Source: Caldilineaceae bacterium (GTDB lineage: Bacteria; Chloroflexota; Anaerolineae; Caldilineales; Caldilineaceae). Taken from it: 52,018 bases of DNA. The stretch is from contig JALHQH010000006.1 in assembly GCA_022842065.1 (NCBI GenBank), forward strand, positions 87,447 to 139,464, written 5' to 3'. Under the pieces are notes generated by a model, which saw only the letters and a program-made list of their open reading frames with translations, was not told the origin of the DNA and searched no databases. The first letter of the stretch is position 1. Each line of letters starts with the position of its first letter. Position numbers and translations under genes: made by a program. Positions 25,901 through 35,120 of the stretch are shown piece after piece.

Positions 25901-28900
25901 TCGTGGCGCGCAGGGTAACCGATTCGCCTTCGCCAGGGTTGATCGGGTTGACACCCAGGTTGGCCGTCTGCACCACCAGATTGGGCGCGGGGGCCGGTGT
26001 CACGTTGAGCGTCTGCAACGCGCTGTTATCAGTCTCGCTGCTCTCCGGGATCATGCTGTGCGGGTCAACCAGCACCTGGATCTTGCGCGCCCCATCCCGT
26101 GGTCCATTTTCGGTGGCGGTGACATAGGTTACTTGGGCGATGGCACTACCACCGGCGGGGATCAACGCGAGCGTCTGTTTGGCCCCAATCGGCAGCGGCG
26201 CGCCACTGGTGACATCGACAAATTGAACCAAAACCTGACCGGCATCGACCACGCCAGCGTTGAGGATTGTCGCGGTGACACTGACGCGATCGCCACTGCG
26301 CGGCATGGGCGGCGCAAAACCGATGTTGCCAGCATGGATCACCAGGTTGGGTGCCGCGGGTGGCGCAATCGCCAGGGTGGCAATATCCTTATTGTCGATC
26401 TCATCGAGTTCACGGATAAAGTTATTCGGATCGACCTCGACCCGAATCCGCCGCTCACCAGGGCCGGTGGCCGGGGCAACGGGCAACAGGCTGGTATCAA
26501 AATGGACTTGGACCATGGCGCTGCCCCCCGCGGGGAGGATCGCGATCTGCTGCTGTTCGCCAATCGGCACGGCACGGCCACTGGTCATATCAGCGAACTG
26601 GACCACGATACCCTGGGCCGTCAACGCGCCATTATTAAGGACGACCGCGGTAATCGTGACCAGATCACCCTGGCGGGGTACGCTGGGGGCAAAACCGACG
26701 GTCTCAGCCATCACCACCAGATTGGGCAGAGGTGACGCGGTCACCGGCAGGGTTTTCGCCGCCGTGTTGTCCCGTTCATTGCTCTCCGGGATCAGGTTAT
26801 TCGAATCGACCTGCACCTGGATCTTGCGATCTTTCACTTCCCCGATCAAGGCCAGCGTGGCCGAGAGCGACCCACTGCCGCCAACGGGGATCAGTTCGAT
26901 AAATTGTTCGCCGCCGATCGGAGTGGCGACACCAGTGGTCATATCCATAAATTGGACCAAGACATGGTGGGCGTCCACTTCGCCGGTGTTGAGCACCACG
27001 GCGTGCAGGGTTACGGTTTCGCGGTCGGTCGGCTCGGGTGGGGTGAATTCGAGATTGGCCGCGTCGATCACCAGGTTGGCCAGCGGCGGCGGCAAGATGC
27101 GGACCGTTTTGCGCACCGTGTTATCAACTTCGTCCGCTTCGGCGATCAGGTTGCCGGGATCGACCACCACCTGGAGGATCCGTTCACCGACGCGGCCGGC
27201 GGTCGGATATTCAACCGTCACCGTACTACTGCCACCGGCGGGAATACTCTCGATGCGCTGCTTCTCCCCAATCGGCTGGGCACCACCGGCGGTCACATCA
27301 ACGAATTGGACCACCGCCTCGCCCACGTCGGCATCACCATTGTTGACAATCGTGGCGTAGAGGGTGATCACCTGGCCTTCGACCGGAGTGGCGGGGCTGA
27401 TCCCAATGTTGGCCGCCTGCACGGAAAGGTTGGCCGTGGGGGGCAAGGCGACTTTGAGAATTTCCTCGCTCGTGTTATCGGTCTCTTTAGATTCGGCAAT
27501 AAAGTTGCGGGGATCGACAATCACTTTGATCTTACGTTCCGCCGTGGCCGCGGTTGGATTGGGACTGCTGGGCACTGTCGCGACATAACTGACTTCGGCG
27601 ATGCCACTGCCACCGGCGGGGATCACGGCGATGATCTGTTGCTCGCCAATCGGGGTTGTGCCGTTGTTGGTGGCATCGACAAATTGCACGGCCACCTCGT
27701 TGGCCTCGCTGTTGCCGTCGTTAAGCACCGTGGCGCGCAAGGTGATCTGATCACCCGCGGTGGGGTTGGTCAGGTCAAAACCGATGTTCGTCTTGAGCAT
27801 GACCAGATTGGGGGCCGTGGGGGCGACCAAACTCAGCCGTTTTTCGGCAACGTTGTCACTCTCTTTGCTCTCTGCGATCAGGTTATTCGGGTCGATCACC
27901 ACGCCGATATCGCGATCGCCGCTGAGGCCGCTCGTCTCGTAAGTAACTTGGAGCGTGGCGCTGCCCCCCGCGGGGATCAGATCAATCGTCTGTAAGGGGC
28001 CAATCGGGTTGGTGCCGGTGCCGGTGGTATCGACAAATTGCACCTGCACCGCGGCCGCATCGGCGCGACAGCGGTCCGCGGGTAACCCTTGGTCAGTGCA
28101 TTGGGTACCGCTGTCGCCATCGTTGCGAATGGTCGCAAAGACCGTCACCTGGTCACCTGGGTTGGCAGGTAGCGGGTCAAAGCCAATGTTGGCCGATTCG
28201 ATGGCCAGGTTGGGCGCAGGCCGTGGTAAGAGGATCAGCGCCGTTTCCGCGCTGTTATCGGTGTTGCTCACTTCGGGCACAAAGTTGCCGGGATCGACCA
28301 CCACCTGAATCGTCCGTTCGCCAACCATAGCGGGCAGCAGGGCGGTGTCATAGAGTACTTCGGCAATGCCACTGCCCCCGGCGGGAATCGTGGCAATCGT
28401 TTGGCTGCCGCCGATGGGGAGCGGTTCGCCGCTGCTCACATCGGCAAAGTAGACAGCGACATCGTTGGCTTCGGTGCGCCCATTGTTTAGCACAACGGCG
28501 TGGATCACTACTTTATCACCGATGACTGGCTCTAATGGATTGAAGCCGATATTTTCACTACGCACCACCAGGTTGGCCATCGGCTGCTCCTCGCCGGGCC
28601 GCGCCAGCTTGGCGACCAGCAGCTGGACATCGTCGATATACCAGCCTTCTGTGTTGTTAAAGCGATCATTCACGGTGTCAAACCAGAAGCGCAGGTGAAT
28701 CACCCCGCTGCGCTCAATGTAGGGTGAGAGGCTGACCGTGCGTTTGGCCCAGCTATCCTCGGTACCATGTGATTCAAAGACGGTCTGCCACACTTCGCCG
28801 TCGGTCGAGACTTGCAGGCGGGTGCGGTCAAACTCTTCGTTGGTCTGGAGTTGGCTCCACTCGGCAAAGGTGAGCATCACTTCGTCGGCATCGACCAGGC

Positions 28901-30797
28901 TGATCGGCGGCGAGGTGAGATAGCCGCGGTTGGCGGCGCCGGTCTCATAGTTGCGGGTGGCGTCCTGGCCGTAATACCAGGCATGGGTGGGGCTGTGGGA
29001 GCGCAATTCGGAGAGATGCCAGAGATTCGGCTCATCGCCGGTCTCCCAAGCGCCCACACCATTTTCCATGTTATCTTCAAAGACAATCGTGCCCGCGCTG
29101 GTTGCCACGACGACAATGTTCGAGAGGTCGGAAGCGTTACCCACATTGTCGAGCACCTTCATCGCAAAGTAGTAGGTGGTCGCCGGCTGGAGACCGGTGG
29201 CGGTAAAGGCTTCAATCGCGCCCGCTGGTTGTGGCGTCGGGGTCCCTTCAATCGGCGTGGCACTATCCCAGGTGGCGTCAGAGATGGGGGCCGCCGCGTA
29301 GCGAATGTCGTAACTGTTGGCCGTGCCTTGCAAGCCATCATCACCGGTGGCAGTCCAGGTCAGGTTGACCTGGGTCATGAGGACGCCGGAAACGGCGAGA
29401 TTGTTCACAGGGGCCGGCGCGACTAGATCATCCTCCAGCGCATTGAGCAGATTGAGGCGACCATTGGTCAAGGTTGGTTTGCTCATGTCGGTTAACGCAT
29501 CGACGCCGGAGAGCAAGCGCCCTTTGATCTGGGCACCGGTCAACGCCGCTTGGGTAGACCAGATCAGCGCGGCGGCCCCGGCGACGTGCGGCGTCGCCAT
29601 GGAGGTGCCGCTGGCGCTGCGATAGCCGCTCGAATCACACATGGCGCAGGAACCGGTGGGGACAGTCGAAAAGGTATCGACCCCCGGTGCGGCCAGATCG
29701 ACCCAATCCGGCCCCCAGTTAGAGAAGCTGGCGTAGAGATCCTCATGGTCGGTGGCGGCCACAGCAATAATATTCTCAAGTTCATAGCCGGCCGGGTAGG
29801 CGATGCGGCTGGTGTTGGCATTGCCCGCGGCGCAGATATGCAGCGGCGCGTCGGGGCCACTCATCGCCTCTAACAGCGCGTCGGAGAAGAGCCCGCCCCC
29901 CCAACTATTGTTGGTGAGGAGCACATTATAGCCCTGCTTATTTTTGAGCTCTTCGACATAGTTAAAACATTTGATCGCATTGGCCGTGGTGCCGCTGCCG
30001 CTGGCGCTGAGAAATTTACAACCAAGGATCTGCACATTCCAGTTGACGCCAACGACACCAATGCCGTTATTGCCGACCGCGCCAATCGTGCCGGCCACGT
30101 GGGTGCCGTGGCCAAAGTCATCCATAATGTCGCCGTTGTCGCTGATCGTGTTGGTGCCATAAAAATCGTCGATATAACCGTTTTCGTCGTCGTCCTTACC
30201 ATCGCCCACGCACTTGCCATAGCCCTGGGGACACTCCTTGCGGTTAACCCACATGTTGGCGGCGAGGTCAGGATGCTTAAAGTCGATCCCCGTGTCGATC
30301 ACGGCGACAATGATCTCTTTAGAACCGGTCCCAATATCCCACGCCTGCATGGCGCTCACATCAGAGCCGTTGAGACCACCGGTCTGCCCGACATTGTGCA
30401 AGCCCCAGAGCTTATCAAAATCGGGATCATCGGGGGTACGCGCGATATGGAGCAGGTAGTTAGGCTCGGCATAACGGACGCGTGGATCACTTTCCAGGAG
30501 TTGCACCAGATCGGCACTGAGATCAACCTGGATCGAAGCGAGTCGCTGCCCAACATTGACATCTTCTGGGTTGCTGTCCAAATTTTCCTTCTCCGCCAGC
30601 CCATAGTCAGCGTAAAAGTCAGCAATCTGCTCCTGGGTGACACCAGGGCGGAAGCCAATGATCAGTTGCCCCGGCACATAGGCCGGCGTCTCCTCATCGG
30701 CTTGGGCCACCGGCGTCGCAAAAACCGGGCGCGCCTGCGCCGGGATCAGCAACGCCAACAGCAAAAGGACAGTCAGGGCAAAAGCCGGCCGTTTCAT
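22977..30797 (-). CDS. Secreted subtilisin-like (S8) protease with 14-15 CARDB repeats
   Basis: 2606 residues. Signal peptide about 1-28. An inhibitor-like propeptide follows (~40-120, YVPGQLIIGFRPG... to EPNYLL). The peptidase domain has catalytic D168 (AVIDTGID), H230 (GHGTHVAG), oxyanion N326 and S399 (GTSMATPHVAG); it should be active. It has an acidic calcium-binding-like loop at 200-211. Then an FN3 domain (~463-567), a jelly-roll domain (~570-730, ENMENGVGAW... to GWYIDDVQL), and from about 740 to the end 14 clear CARDB repeats of ~110 residues (start pattern PNL...NIGF.P..P..GD, ending VVDP.N.I.E..E.DN) and a fifteenth divergent copy. CARDB repeats are adhesion/stalk modules. AAGGAG lies six bases before ATG. 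Unlike other giants here it has no YLPL-type C-terminus. No anchor is seen. Confidence 0.93.
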   Translation of the reverse strand: MKRPAFALTVLLLLALLIPAQARPVFATPVAQADEETPAYVPGQLIIGFRPGVTQEQIADFYADYGLAEKENLDSNPEDVNVGQRLASIQVDLSADLVQLLESDPRVRYAEPNYLLHIARTPDDPDFDKLWGLHNVGQTGGLNGSDVSAMQAWDIGTGSKEIIVAVIDTGIDFKHPDLAANMWVNRKECPQGYGKCVGDGKDDDENGYIDDFYGTNTISDNGDIMDDFGHGTHVAGTIGAVGNNGIGVVGVNWNVQILGCKFLSASGSGTTANAIKCFNYVEELKNKQGYNVLLTNNSWGGGLFSDALLEAMSGPDAPLHICAAGNANTSRIAYPAGYELENIIAVAATDHEDLYASFSNWGPDWVDLAAPGVDTFSTVPTGSCAMCDSSGYRSASGTSMATPHVAGAAALIWSTQAALTGAQIKGRLLSGVDALTDMSKPTLTNGRLNLLNALEDDLVAPAPVNNLAVSGVLMTQVNLTWTATGDDGLQGTANSYDIRYAAAPISDATWDSATPIEGTPTPQPAGAIEAFTATGLQPATTYYFAMKVLDNVGNASDLSNIVVVATSAGTIVFEDNMENGVGAWETGDEPNLWHLSELRSHSPTHAWYYGQDATRNYETGAANRGYLTSPPISLVDADEVMLTFAEWSQLQTNEEFDRTRLQVSTDGEVWQTVFESHGTEDSWAKRTVSLSPYIERSGVIHLRFWFDTVNDRFNNTEGWYIDDVQLLVAKLARPGEEQPMANLVVRSENIGFNPLEPVIGDKVVIHAVVLNNGRTEANDVAVYFADVSSGEPLPIGGSQTIATIPAGGSGIAEVLYDTALLPAMVGERTIQVVVDPGNFVPEVSNTDNSAETALILLPRPAPNLAIESANIGFDPLPANPGDQVTVFATIRNDGDSGTQCTDQGLPADRCRADAAAVQVQFVDTTGTGTNPIGPLQTIDLIPAGGSATLQVTYETSGLSGDRDIGVVIDPNNLIAESKESDNVAEKRLSLVAPTAPNLVMLKTNIGFDLTNPTAGDQITLRATVLNDGNSEANEVAVQFVDATNNGTTPIGEQQIIAVIPAGGSGIAEVSYVATVPSSPNPTAATAERKIKVIVDPRNFIAESKETDNTSEEILKVALPPTANLSVQAANIGISPATPVEGQVITLYATIVNNGDADVGEAVVQFVDVTAGGAQPIGEKQRIESIPAGGSSTVTVEYPTAGRVGERILQVVVDPGNLIAEADEVDNTVRKTVRILPPPLANLVIDAANLEFTPPEPTDRETVTLHAVVLNTGEVDAHHVLVQFMDMTTGVATPIGGEQFIELIPVGGSGSLSATLALIGEVKDRKIQVQVDSNNLIPESNERDNTAAKTLPVTASPLPNLVVMAETVGFAPSVPRQGDLVTITAVVLNNGALTAQGIVVQFADMTSGRAVPIGEQQQIAILPAGGSAMVQVHFDTSLLPVAPATGPGERRIRVEVDPNNFIRELDEIDNKDIATLAIAPPAAPNLVIHAGNIGFAPPMPRSGDRVSVTATILNAGVVDAGQVLVQFVDVTSGAPLPIGAKQTLALIPAGGSAIAQVTYVTATENGPRDGARKIQVLVDPHSMIPESSETDNSALQTLNVTPAPAPNLVVQTANLGVNPINPGEGESVTLRATILNNGEVDATDVVVQFLDLTDKSPVPIGANQTISLLPAGGSGVAEVTFETTGKATASQSVRKIQVVADPNNLIVESNENDNSAGQSLLIVPTPAPNLMLQVSNIGFDPAIPNPGDQVAIYATVINNGTADATNVVVQIVDATNSSATSPIGQPLTIESIPAGGSGVVQLVYDTTGMSAGAVDGGRKIQVVVDPNNTLPERSETDNTATKTLSLVAKVAPNLMISSNNLTFLPVTPHAGEPTIIRALVINDGNALASNVVVQFQDVTDSANIQPIGQPQVIDTIAVGGSGAAQVTLDTTGMAQETMPGERKIKVVVDPNNFIAETKETDNQVSSKVLKVLPATGINLAMYSGNIGFNPAQPVTGDRVTLHAVVRNNGVRDANGVTVQFIDVTAGGNLPIGAPQVIDTIQAGSSGVAQVLWDSAGIAGERRIEVMVDPNNFIPETAEADNTAVTVLPLAAPPAPNLMLLAGNVKFTPAEPAQGNPVTITVTLLNGGSADATDVVVQLLDLTSGARPIGPEQVVEELPAGANVTLNIAYDNTELPGERRIQVTADPNDAIAETDEGDNRAVKLLTISPPKIPNLVVRGDGILFGDQKPVMGDQVAMTLTVRNDGNAAVNDVVVQIADVTDGGVELIGELQTIPTIAAGASVDLTASYDTTDKAGDRRIRVTADPAGLIFETDEVDNEATKTLRVASEAEEPPDLPNLVLFAGNVKFEPASPASGATVTATVTVLNEGTQPAAAVLVRLIDVTDGAAEPLGEGVITGTIPVGESGVMSITFSTADKTGTRQIQITADPDGTIEEVDEEDNQVVKPLTIGPAAGAVTVAPAAGNATPRAADPLTATANLPVNLMVAIAGVEVEALGENDSLLTINATVTNLGATTVNGVLVEFADQGGGVLGPGGLQRLAQVDAGQVLSTQFSFVLPGAAAALPERTLTVTLDPYNALVEADETDNLATLTVDMVALRAEPLEVSVVQD

Positions 30798-30814
30798 AGG
30801 TTTCTCCTTGAGCA

Positions 30815-30896
30815 GGTAGAGCGGGAAAGCGGTAGATCGGTAGAGCAGTAAATCGGTAGATCGGTAAATCGGTAGATAGGTATACAGGTAGCGAGA
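30815..30896. repeat. Short-word tandem spacer (CGGTAGAT/CGGTAAAT)
   Basis: Between the protease and purK genes the sequence is an irregular run of 8-9-base words CGGTAGAT, CGGTAAAT and AGTAAAT. The same words form the inverted repeat at 39054-39147. No protein is encoded. Confidence 0.7.
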
Positions 30897-30907
30897 TCGT
30901 GGCGAAT

Positions 30908-32083
30908 TTATTCGTCGCGCTTGGATAGCCGTGCACGTGCGGCCAAGGCCAGTTGACCTGCCGTGTCAACATCATCAGCAAGCGCAGTGATGTGGCCCAT
31001 TTTGCGCCCTGGCCGTGCGCTCGCTTTACCGTAAAGGTGCAGCTTAACCATTGGATCAGCACAGGCAGCCGCCCAGTTTGGTTCGCCATTTGCCCAGAGA
31101 TCACCGAGTAGATTCGCCATTGCGGCGGGCCGCAGCAAGGTGGGTGCTCCCAGAGGCAAGCCACAGATCGCGCGCAGTTGCTGCTCAAACTGGCTGGTGA
31201 CTGCGGCATCGATGGTCAAGTGACCAGAGTTATGCGGGCGCGGGGCCAGTTCGTTGACCAGCAGGGTATCTTGTGCAGTCAGGAAGAATTCAACGCAGAG
31301 TACACCGACAACATCCAGTTGGGTAAGGATGGCATGAGTAATGTCCACTGCGTCGGTGACCACCTGGGGCGCGACCCACGCCGGCCATAGGGAGAGATCG
31401 AGGATATGATTAGCATGGTTGTTCTCGATCACACCATAGTGAACAAAGCTGCCGTCAACCCCGCGTGCGGCCACGACGGAGACTTCTTTTTGAAAAGAGA
31501 CAAAGGCCTCTAGAATCGCCCCCTGGGCACCGATGGCTTGCCAGGCGTCAGCGGCTTGGACGGGATCGGTAATTTTGACCTGTCCTTTGCCGTCATAGCC
31601 AAAGGCGGCTGTCTTGAGAACCGCCGGGGTGCCAAGTACTTGTAACGCAGCCTGTAGATCAGCCAAGGAGTGGATGGCGCGAAAGGGCGTCACGGGTAAA
31701 CCATGATCAGCCAGAAATTGTTTTTCGCGCAGGCGATTTTGGGCCGTATGGAGGACATGGCCCCCAGGTCGCACCGGTATACCAGCGGCAACGGCGACCT
31801 GGGCGACGTCAGCGCTCACATTCTCAAACTCAAAGGTGACAACATCCACCCCACGCACAAAGGCGGACACCGCATCGAGATCAGTATAGGGCGCGTTGAC
31901 TTCCCGATCCGCCACTTGGCCGGTTGGCGAGTTCTGATCAGGGGCAAAGGTCTGAATACCATAGCCCAGTTGGCGCGCGGAGAGAGCTAACATCCGCCCG
32001 AGTTGGCCACTGCCAAAGATGCCAATCGTGGCACCGGGTAGGATCGGGGTGTGCGTTTGCGTGGTCAGAAGAAGCTCCTTCAA
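30908..32083 (-). CDS. purK: N5-carboxyaminoimidazole ribonucleotide synthase
   Basis: 391 residues from TTG 32083. ATP-grasp enzyme that makes N5-CAIR from AIR, ATP and bicarbonate; its product goes to PurE, encoded at 36648. N-terminal fold GIFGSGQLGRML (21-32), EFENV, then the ATP-grasp region LKTAAFGYDGKGQ and the metal-binding part VEFFLT...VNELAPRPHNSGH. Start choice: the TTG has no ribosome binding site, but AAGGAG lies inside the frame at 32080-32075, six bases before an in-frame CTG at 32068. A CTG start would give a 386-residue protein beginning MTTQTHTPILPGATIGIFG, the usual PurK length. So 32068 is a serious alternative. It is divergent from the ABC transporter genes. Confidence 0.95.
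   Translation of the reverse strand: MKELLLTTQTHTPILPGATIGIFGSGQLGRMLALSARQLGYGIQTFAPDQNSPTGQVADREVNAPYTDLDAVSAFVRGVDVVTFEFENVSADVAQVAVAAGIPVRPGGHVLHTAQNRLREKQFLADHGLPVTPFRAIHSLADLQAALQVLGTPAVLKTAAFGYDGKGQVKITDPVQAADAWQAIGAQGAILEAFVSFQKEVSVVAARGVDGSFVHYGVIENNHANHILDLSLWPAWVAPQVVTDAVDITHAILTQLDVVGVLCVEFFLTAQDTLLVNELAPRPHNSGHLTIDAAVTSQFEQQLRAICGLPLGAPTLLRPAAMANLLGDLWANGEPNWAAACADPMVKLHLYGKASARPGRKMGHITALADDVDTAGQLALAARARLSKRDE
32075..32080 (-). promoter_or_regulatory. Shine-Dalgarno implying a CTG start for purK
   Basis: AAGGAG (minus strand) is in the first codons of the longest purK frame and six bases before CTG 32068. No other strong ribosome binding site exists for this gene. Confidence 0.5.
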
Positions 32084-32245
32084 CAGAAAACTTTATAATA
32101 ATTAATGGAAAACAATTAATAATTAAGTGTTAATTACGGGGTAGGCCAGTTGCCGAGTTTTTTGCCAGTATAACATATCCTGCGATAGCTACCAACGACT
32201 TAAAAGCGCTGATCAGATTTATTTGATTGCGAGGCTCCTGACTTT

Positions 32246-32274
32246 TTGACGCTGATCAGACTTTTGGTTAGGAT
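32246..32274 (+). promoter_or_regulatory. Candidate sigma70-type promoter for the peptide ABC transporter
   Basis: TTGACG (32246-32251), 17-bp spacer, TAGGAT (32269-32274); leader about 85 nt. A repeated GCTGATCAGA(T/C) word occurs at about 32208 and overlapping the spacer at 32251, a possible operator pair. The rest of the gap 32084-32364 includes a half-copy of the ATTAATGGAAAAC spacer word at 32101. Confidence 0.5.
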
Positions 32275-32364
32275 GGGGCATGTTACGATTCCTACACATA
32301 CCAACCCTGCGCTCAATTTTGTTGCCCCCTCGGCAATCATGAGCTCACAACAAGGAGAGTTTAC

Positions 32365-34026
32365 ATGCAAATGATGAAACGCCTGCCGCTTTGGCTGAGC
32401 GCCCTGCTCTTGATCGCGCTCGTGGCCGCCTGTGCGGTCCCCGCGGCACCGGCCCCGACCGGCAGCGAGGGTGAAGCCGCGGAGAGCACTACCGAGGAAA
32501 GCAGCACCGGCGAAGTCAGCCGCGCCGAGACGCTGATCTTTGCCTCTGATCTCACTGATATTATCACCTTGGATCCAGCGGTTGCCTACGAGTTTAGCGG
32601 CATCCAAGCCGAAGGCAGTATCTATGAGACGCTCACCACCTTCACCGCCGGCCAGGAAGGGGTACAACCCCTCCTCGCCGAATCATGGGAGATTACCGAA
32701 GAGGGTGACATGCATGTGCTGACCTTTACCCTCAATGCCAATGCCACCTTTGCCAGCGGCAACCCGGTAACGGCGCAGGATGTCGTTTACTCCTGGGGTC
32801 GTGCCATGGACATCAACAAGTCACCGGCCTTCCTGCTCATCGATGTCGGCCAGGTAACCAAAGAGAACATGAGTGCCCCGGATGCGCAGACCTTTGTGGT
32901 GAAGATCCCCAACACGGTCAGCCCGCAGGTCTTCCTTTCGATCATTACCTTTACCGTGGCCGGTGTCGTCGAACAAGCAGTCGTTGAAGCCAACGCCGGC
33001 GATGACATGGGCTCGGCCTGGCTGAATGACAACTCGGCCGGCAGTGGTCCCTATGTGCTGGGCAGTTGGGAGCGCGAAGTGCAGGTGGTGCTTAATGCGA
33101 ACCCCAATTACTGGGGCGAAGCGCCCATGATGAAGCGCGTGATCATGACCAATGTCACCGAAGCCGCCAACCGCCAAGCCGCGATTGAAACCGGTGACGC
33201 CGACATTGTGCAGGATCTGGCCCCTGAGCAGAAAGCCGCGCTAGAGGGCAACCCCGATGTGCAGATCATCAGCGCCGATAACACACAACTGATTCACATT
33301 GGCATGAATGCCAGTGTCCCGCCCTTTGACAATGCCGATCTGCGCGAAGCGGTGCGCTATGCGATTAACTATGAAGAGATCATTGCGCTGGCTGGTGGTG
33401 ATGCCAAGCTGGTGCAGGAGATCATTCCGGCCGGCTTCCTAGGCCACACAGGTGAAATCCCCTTTACGCAGGACCTTGAGAAAGCCAAAGAACTGTTGGC
33501 CCAAGCCGGGATGCCCGATGGCTTTGAAGTCACCGCCCTGGTCCCCGCCGATTTCCCGGCCGGACCGATTGACTTCCCCACTCTGGCCACCAAAGTACAG
33601 AGTGACCTGGCCAAGGTCGGCATTACCTTGAATCTGCAACAGTTGCAGGTCTCTGAACTGCTCAACATCTACCGTGGCGAAGATGCGGCCGCCAAGCAGA
33701 TGGTCTTCATCCTCTGGGGTCCAGATTTCCCGGATCCGGATGGCAATGTGACCCCCTTCACCAACTATGCCGCCAAGTCGATTGCCTGGCGCAATGGCTG
33801 GGATAATCCAGAGATTGCCGCGTTAGCTGCTGAAGCTGCGGTTGCCGCCACGACCGAAGAACGCGTTGCGCTCTACGCGGAACTGACCGAACGGGTCTTC
33901 CACGAAGGGCCGTTCGCCGTCCTTTACCAGCCGATCCGCACCTATGTCGTGCGCAGTGACGTGACCGGTTTCACCTTTGATCCCTCTGACACACCCAGTG
34001 TCAACTTTGCCGCTATCGGTCGCTAA
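32365..34026 (+). CDS. ABC transporter substrate-binding lipoprotein, family 5 (peptide/nickel type)
   Basis: 553 residues. Lipobox ALVAAC gives lipidated C23, then an acidic Ser/Thr/Glu linker to about 52. The SBP_bac_5 pattern is seen: TLDPAVAYEFSG..., VQPLLAESWEI, TFTLNANATFASGNPVTAQDVVYSW, GSGPYVLGSW, NPNYWG, DLREAVRYAINYEEI. It binds a di/oligopeptide-type ligand outside the membrane and passes it to the permeases at 34107-36064. AAGGAG (32352-32357) lies seven bases before ATG. A hairpin follows before the permease genes, often seen where the binding protein is made in excess. Confidence 0.93.
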   Translation: MQMMKRLPLWLSALLLIALVAACAVPAAPAPTGSEGEAAESTTEESSTGEVSRAETLIFASDLTDIITLDPAVAYEFSGIQAEGSIYETLTTFTAGQEGVQPLLAESWEITEEGDMHVLTFTLNANATFASGNPVTAQDVVYSWGRAMDINKSPAFLLIDVGQVTKENMSAPDAQTFVVKIPNTVSPQVFLSIITFTVAGVVEQAVVEANAGDDMGSAWLNDNSAGSGPYVLGSWEREVQVVLNANPNYWGEAPMMKRVIMTNVTEAANRQAAIETGDADIVQDLAPEQKAALEGNPDVQIISADNTQLIHIGMNASVPPFDNADLREAVRYAINYEEIIALAGGDAKLVQEIIPAGFLGHTGEIPFTQDLEKAKELLAQAGMPDGFEVTALVPADFPAGPIDFPTLATKVQSDLAKVGITLNLQQLQVSELLNIYRGEDAAAKQMVFILWGPDFPDPDGNVTPFTNYAAKSIAWRNGWDNPEIAALAAEAAVAATTEERVALYAELTERVFHEGPFAVLYQPIRTYVVRSDVTGFTFDPSDTPSVNFAAIGR

Positions 34027-34032
34027 ATAAAT

Positions 34033-34084
34033 GGGTAATGGTGTAATGGTTAATAATTAATTGTTAACCGTTACACCATTACCC
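34033..34084. repeat. Hairpin between binding protein and first permease genes
   Basis: Arms 34033-34053 and 34064-34084 pair at 20 of 21 positions; a further CACCATTACCCAT word follows. It is built from the words GGTAATGG and TTAATAATTAATTG. It could slow 3'-5' decay of the upstream mRNA and so raise binding-protein over permease; it also matches the spacer-word class elsewhere. Confidence 0.7.
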
Positions 34085-34106
34085 GTGACACCATTACCCA
34101 TTTCCT

Positions 34107-35114
34107 ATGTTTCGATTCATCTTACGGCGTCTGTTCGGCTTTGCCTTTGTGCTGGTCGGCGTCTCGATCTTTACCTTTGCCATTGCCCAATTAGTCCCAG
34201 TCGATCCAGCCGCGGCGGCCTTGGGTACCAATGCGCGCGAGGAACAGATCGCGGCCTATCGCCTGGAACTGGGCCTTGATCGTCCCGTTTGGGCGCAATA
34301 TCTGCGCTATGTCAGCCGGCTCGTCCAGGGTGATCTGGGCAATTCGATTCGCACGCGGCGCCCGGTGATTGACGATCTGCGCGACTTCTTTCCGGCAACC
34401 TTGGAGTTAGCGATGGCGGCGTTGGTGGTCTCGTTACTGCTGGGCATTCCGCTGGGCATCATCGCCGCGCTGCGGCGCAACCACTGGATCGATGCCGTGG
34501 CGCGCCTGATTGCGTTGATTGGCGGCTCGATGCCGATCTTCTATATCGGGCTGTTGGGGTTGGGACTTTTCTATCGCCAGTTGCGCTGGCTGCCTGGCCA
34601 GGGTCGACTCGACACGACCTTTACGCCGCCCGAAACGATTACCGGCCTTTTTACGGTGGATGCCTTGTTGACCAGCAATTGGCCGATCTTTCAAAATGCC
34701 GTGTGGCACCTGATCCTGCCGGCATTGACCCTGGGCTATTTTTCCACCGCCGTGCTTTTACGCATCACCCGTTCGTCCATGCTCGAAGCGCTCTCACAGG
34801 ACTATGTACGCACCGCCCGCTCCAAAGGCTTACGTGAGCAGGTCGTGGTCATGCGCCATGTCTTCAAAAATTCGCTGCCACCGGTGCTGACCACCGTCGG
34901 GTTGACCTTTGGCAGCCTGCTCAGCGGCGCGGTGCTCACCGAAACCGTCTTTGGCTGGCCTGGATTGGGGCGCTACGCCACCACCTCGGTCAGCAACCTC
35001 GATCTGCCCGCAGTGATGGGTGTAACCCTGCTCGCCGCCGTCATCTACCCAGGAATCAACACGCTGGTCGATATCGGCTACAGCCTGGTTGACCCGCGCG
35101 TGAGCGTGGAGTAG
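34107..35114 (+). CDS. Peptide/nickel-type ABC transporter permease, DppB-like
   Basis: 335 residues, with about six helices. DppB signs: N-terminal FILRRLFGFAFVLVGVSIFTF, ELGLDRPVWAQYLRYV, GDLGNSIRTRRPV, the EAA loop DYVRTARSKGLREQVVVMRHVFKNSLPP, and a final VDPRV. It forms a heterodimer with the DppC-like protein encoded next. No clear Shine-Dalgarno; translation may depend on coupling or on the hairpin-flanked leader. Confidence 0.94.
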   Translation: MFRFILRRLFGFAFVLVGVSIFTFAIAQLVPVDPAAAALGTNAREEQIAAYRLELGLDRPVWAQYLRYVSRLVQGDLGNSIRTRRPVIDDLRDFFPATLELAMAALVVSLLLGIPLGIIAALRRNHWIDAVARLIALIGGSMPIFYIGLLGLGLFYRQLRWLPGQGRLDTTFTPPETITGLFTVDALLTSNWPIFQNAVWHLILPALTLGYFSTAVLLRITRSSMLEALSQDYVRTARSKGLREQVVVMRHVFKNSLPPVLTTVGLTFGSLLSGAVLTETVFGWPGLGRYATTSVSNLDLPAVMGVTLLAAVIYPGINTLVDIGYSLVDPRVSVE

Positions 35115-35120
35115 CGAGAT

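Noticed and set aside
23100..28310. Many plus-strand open frames of 80-366 codons antisense to the protease gene
   Set aside because: They repeat with the CARDB period, lack ribosome sites, and have unnatural composition; they are shadows of the biased codon use.
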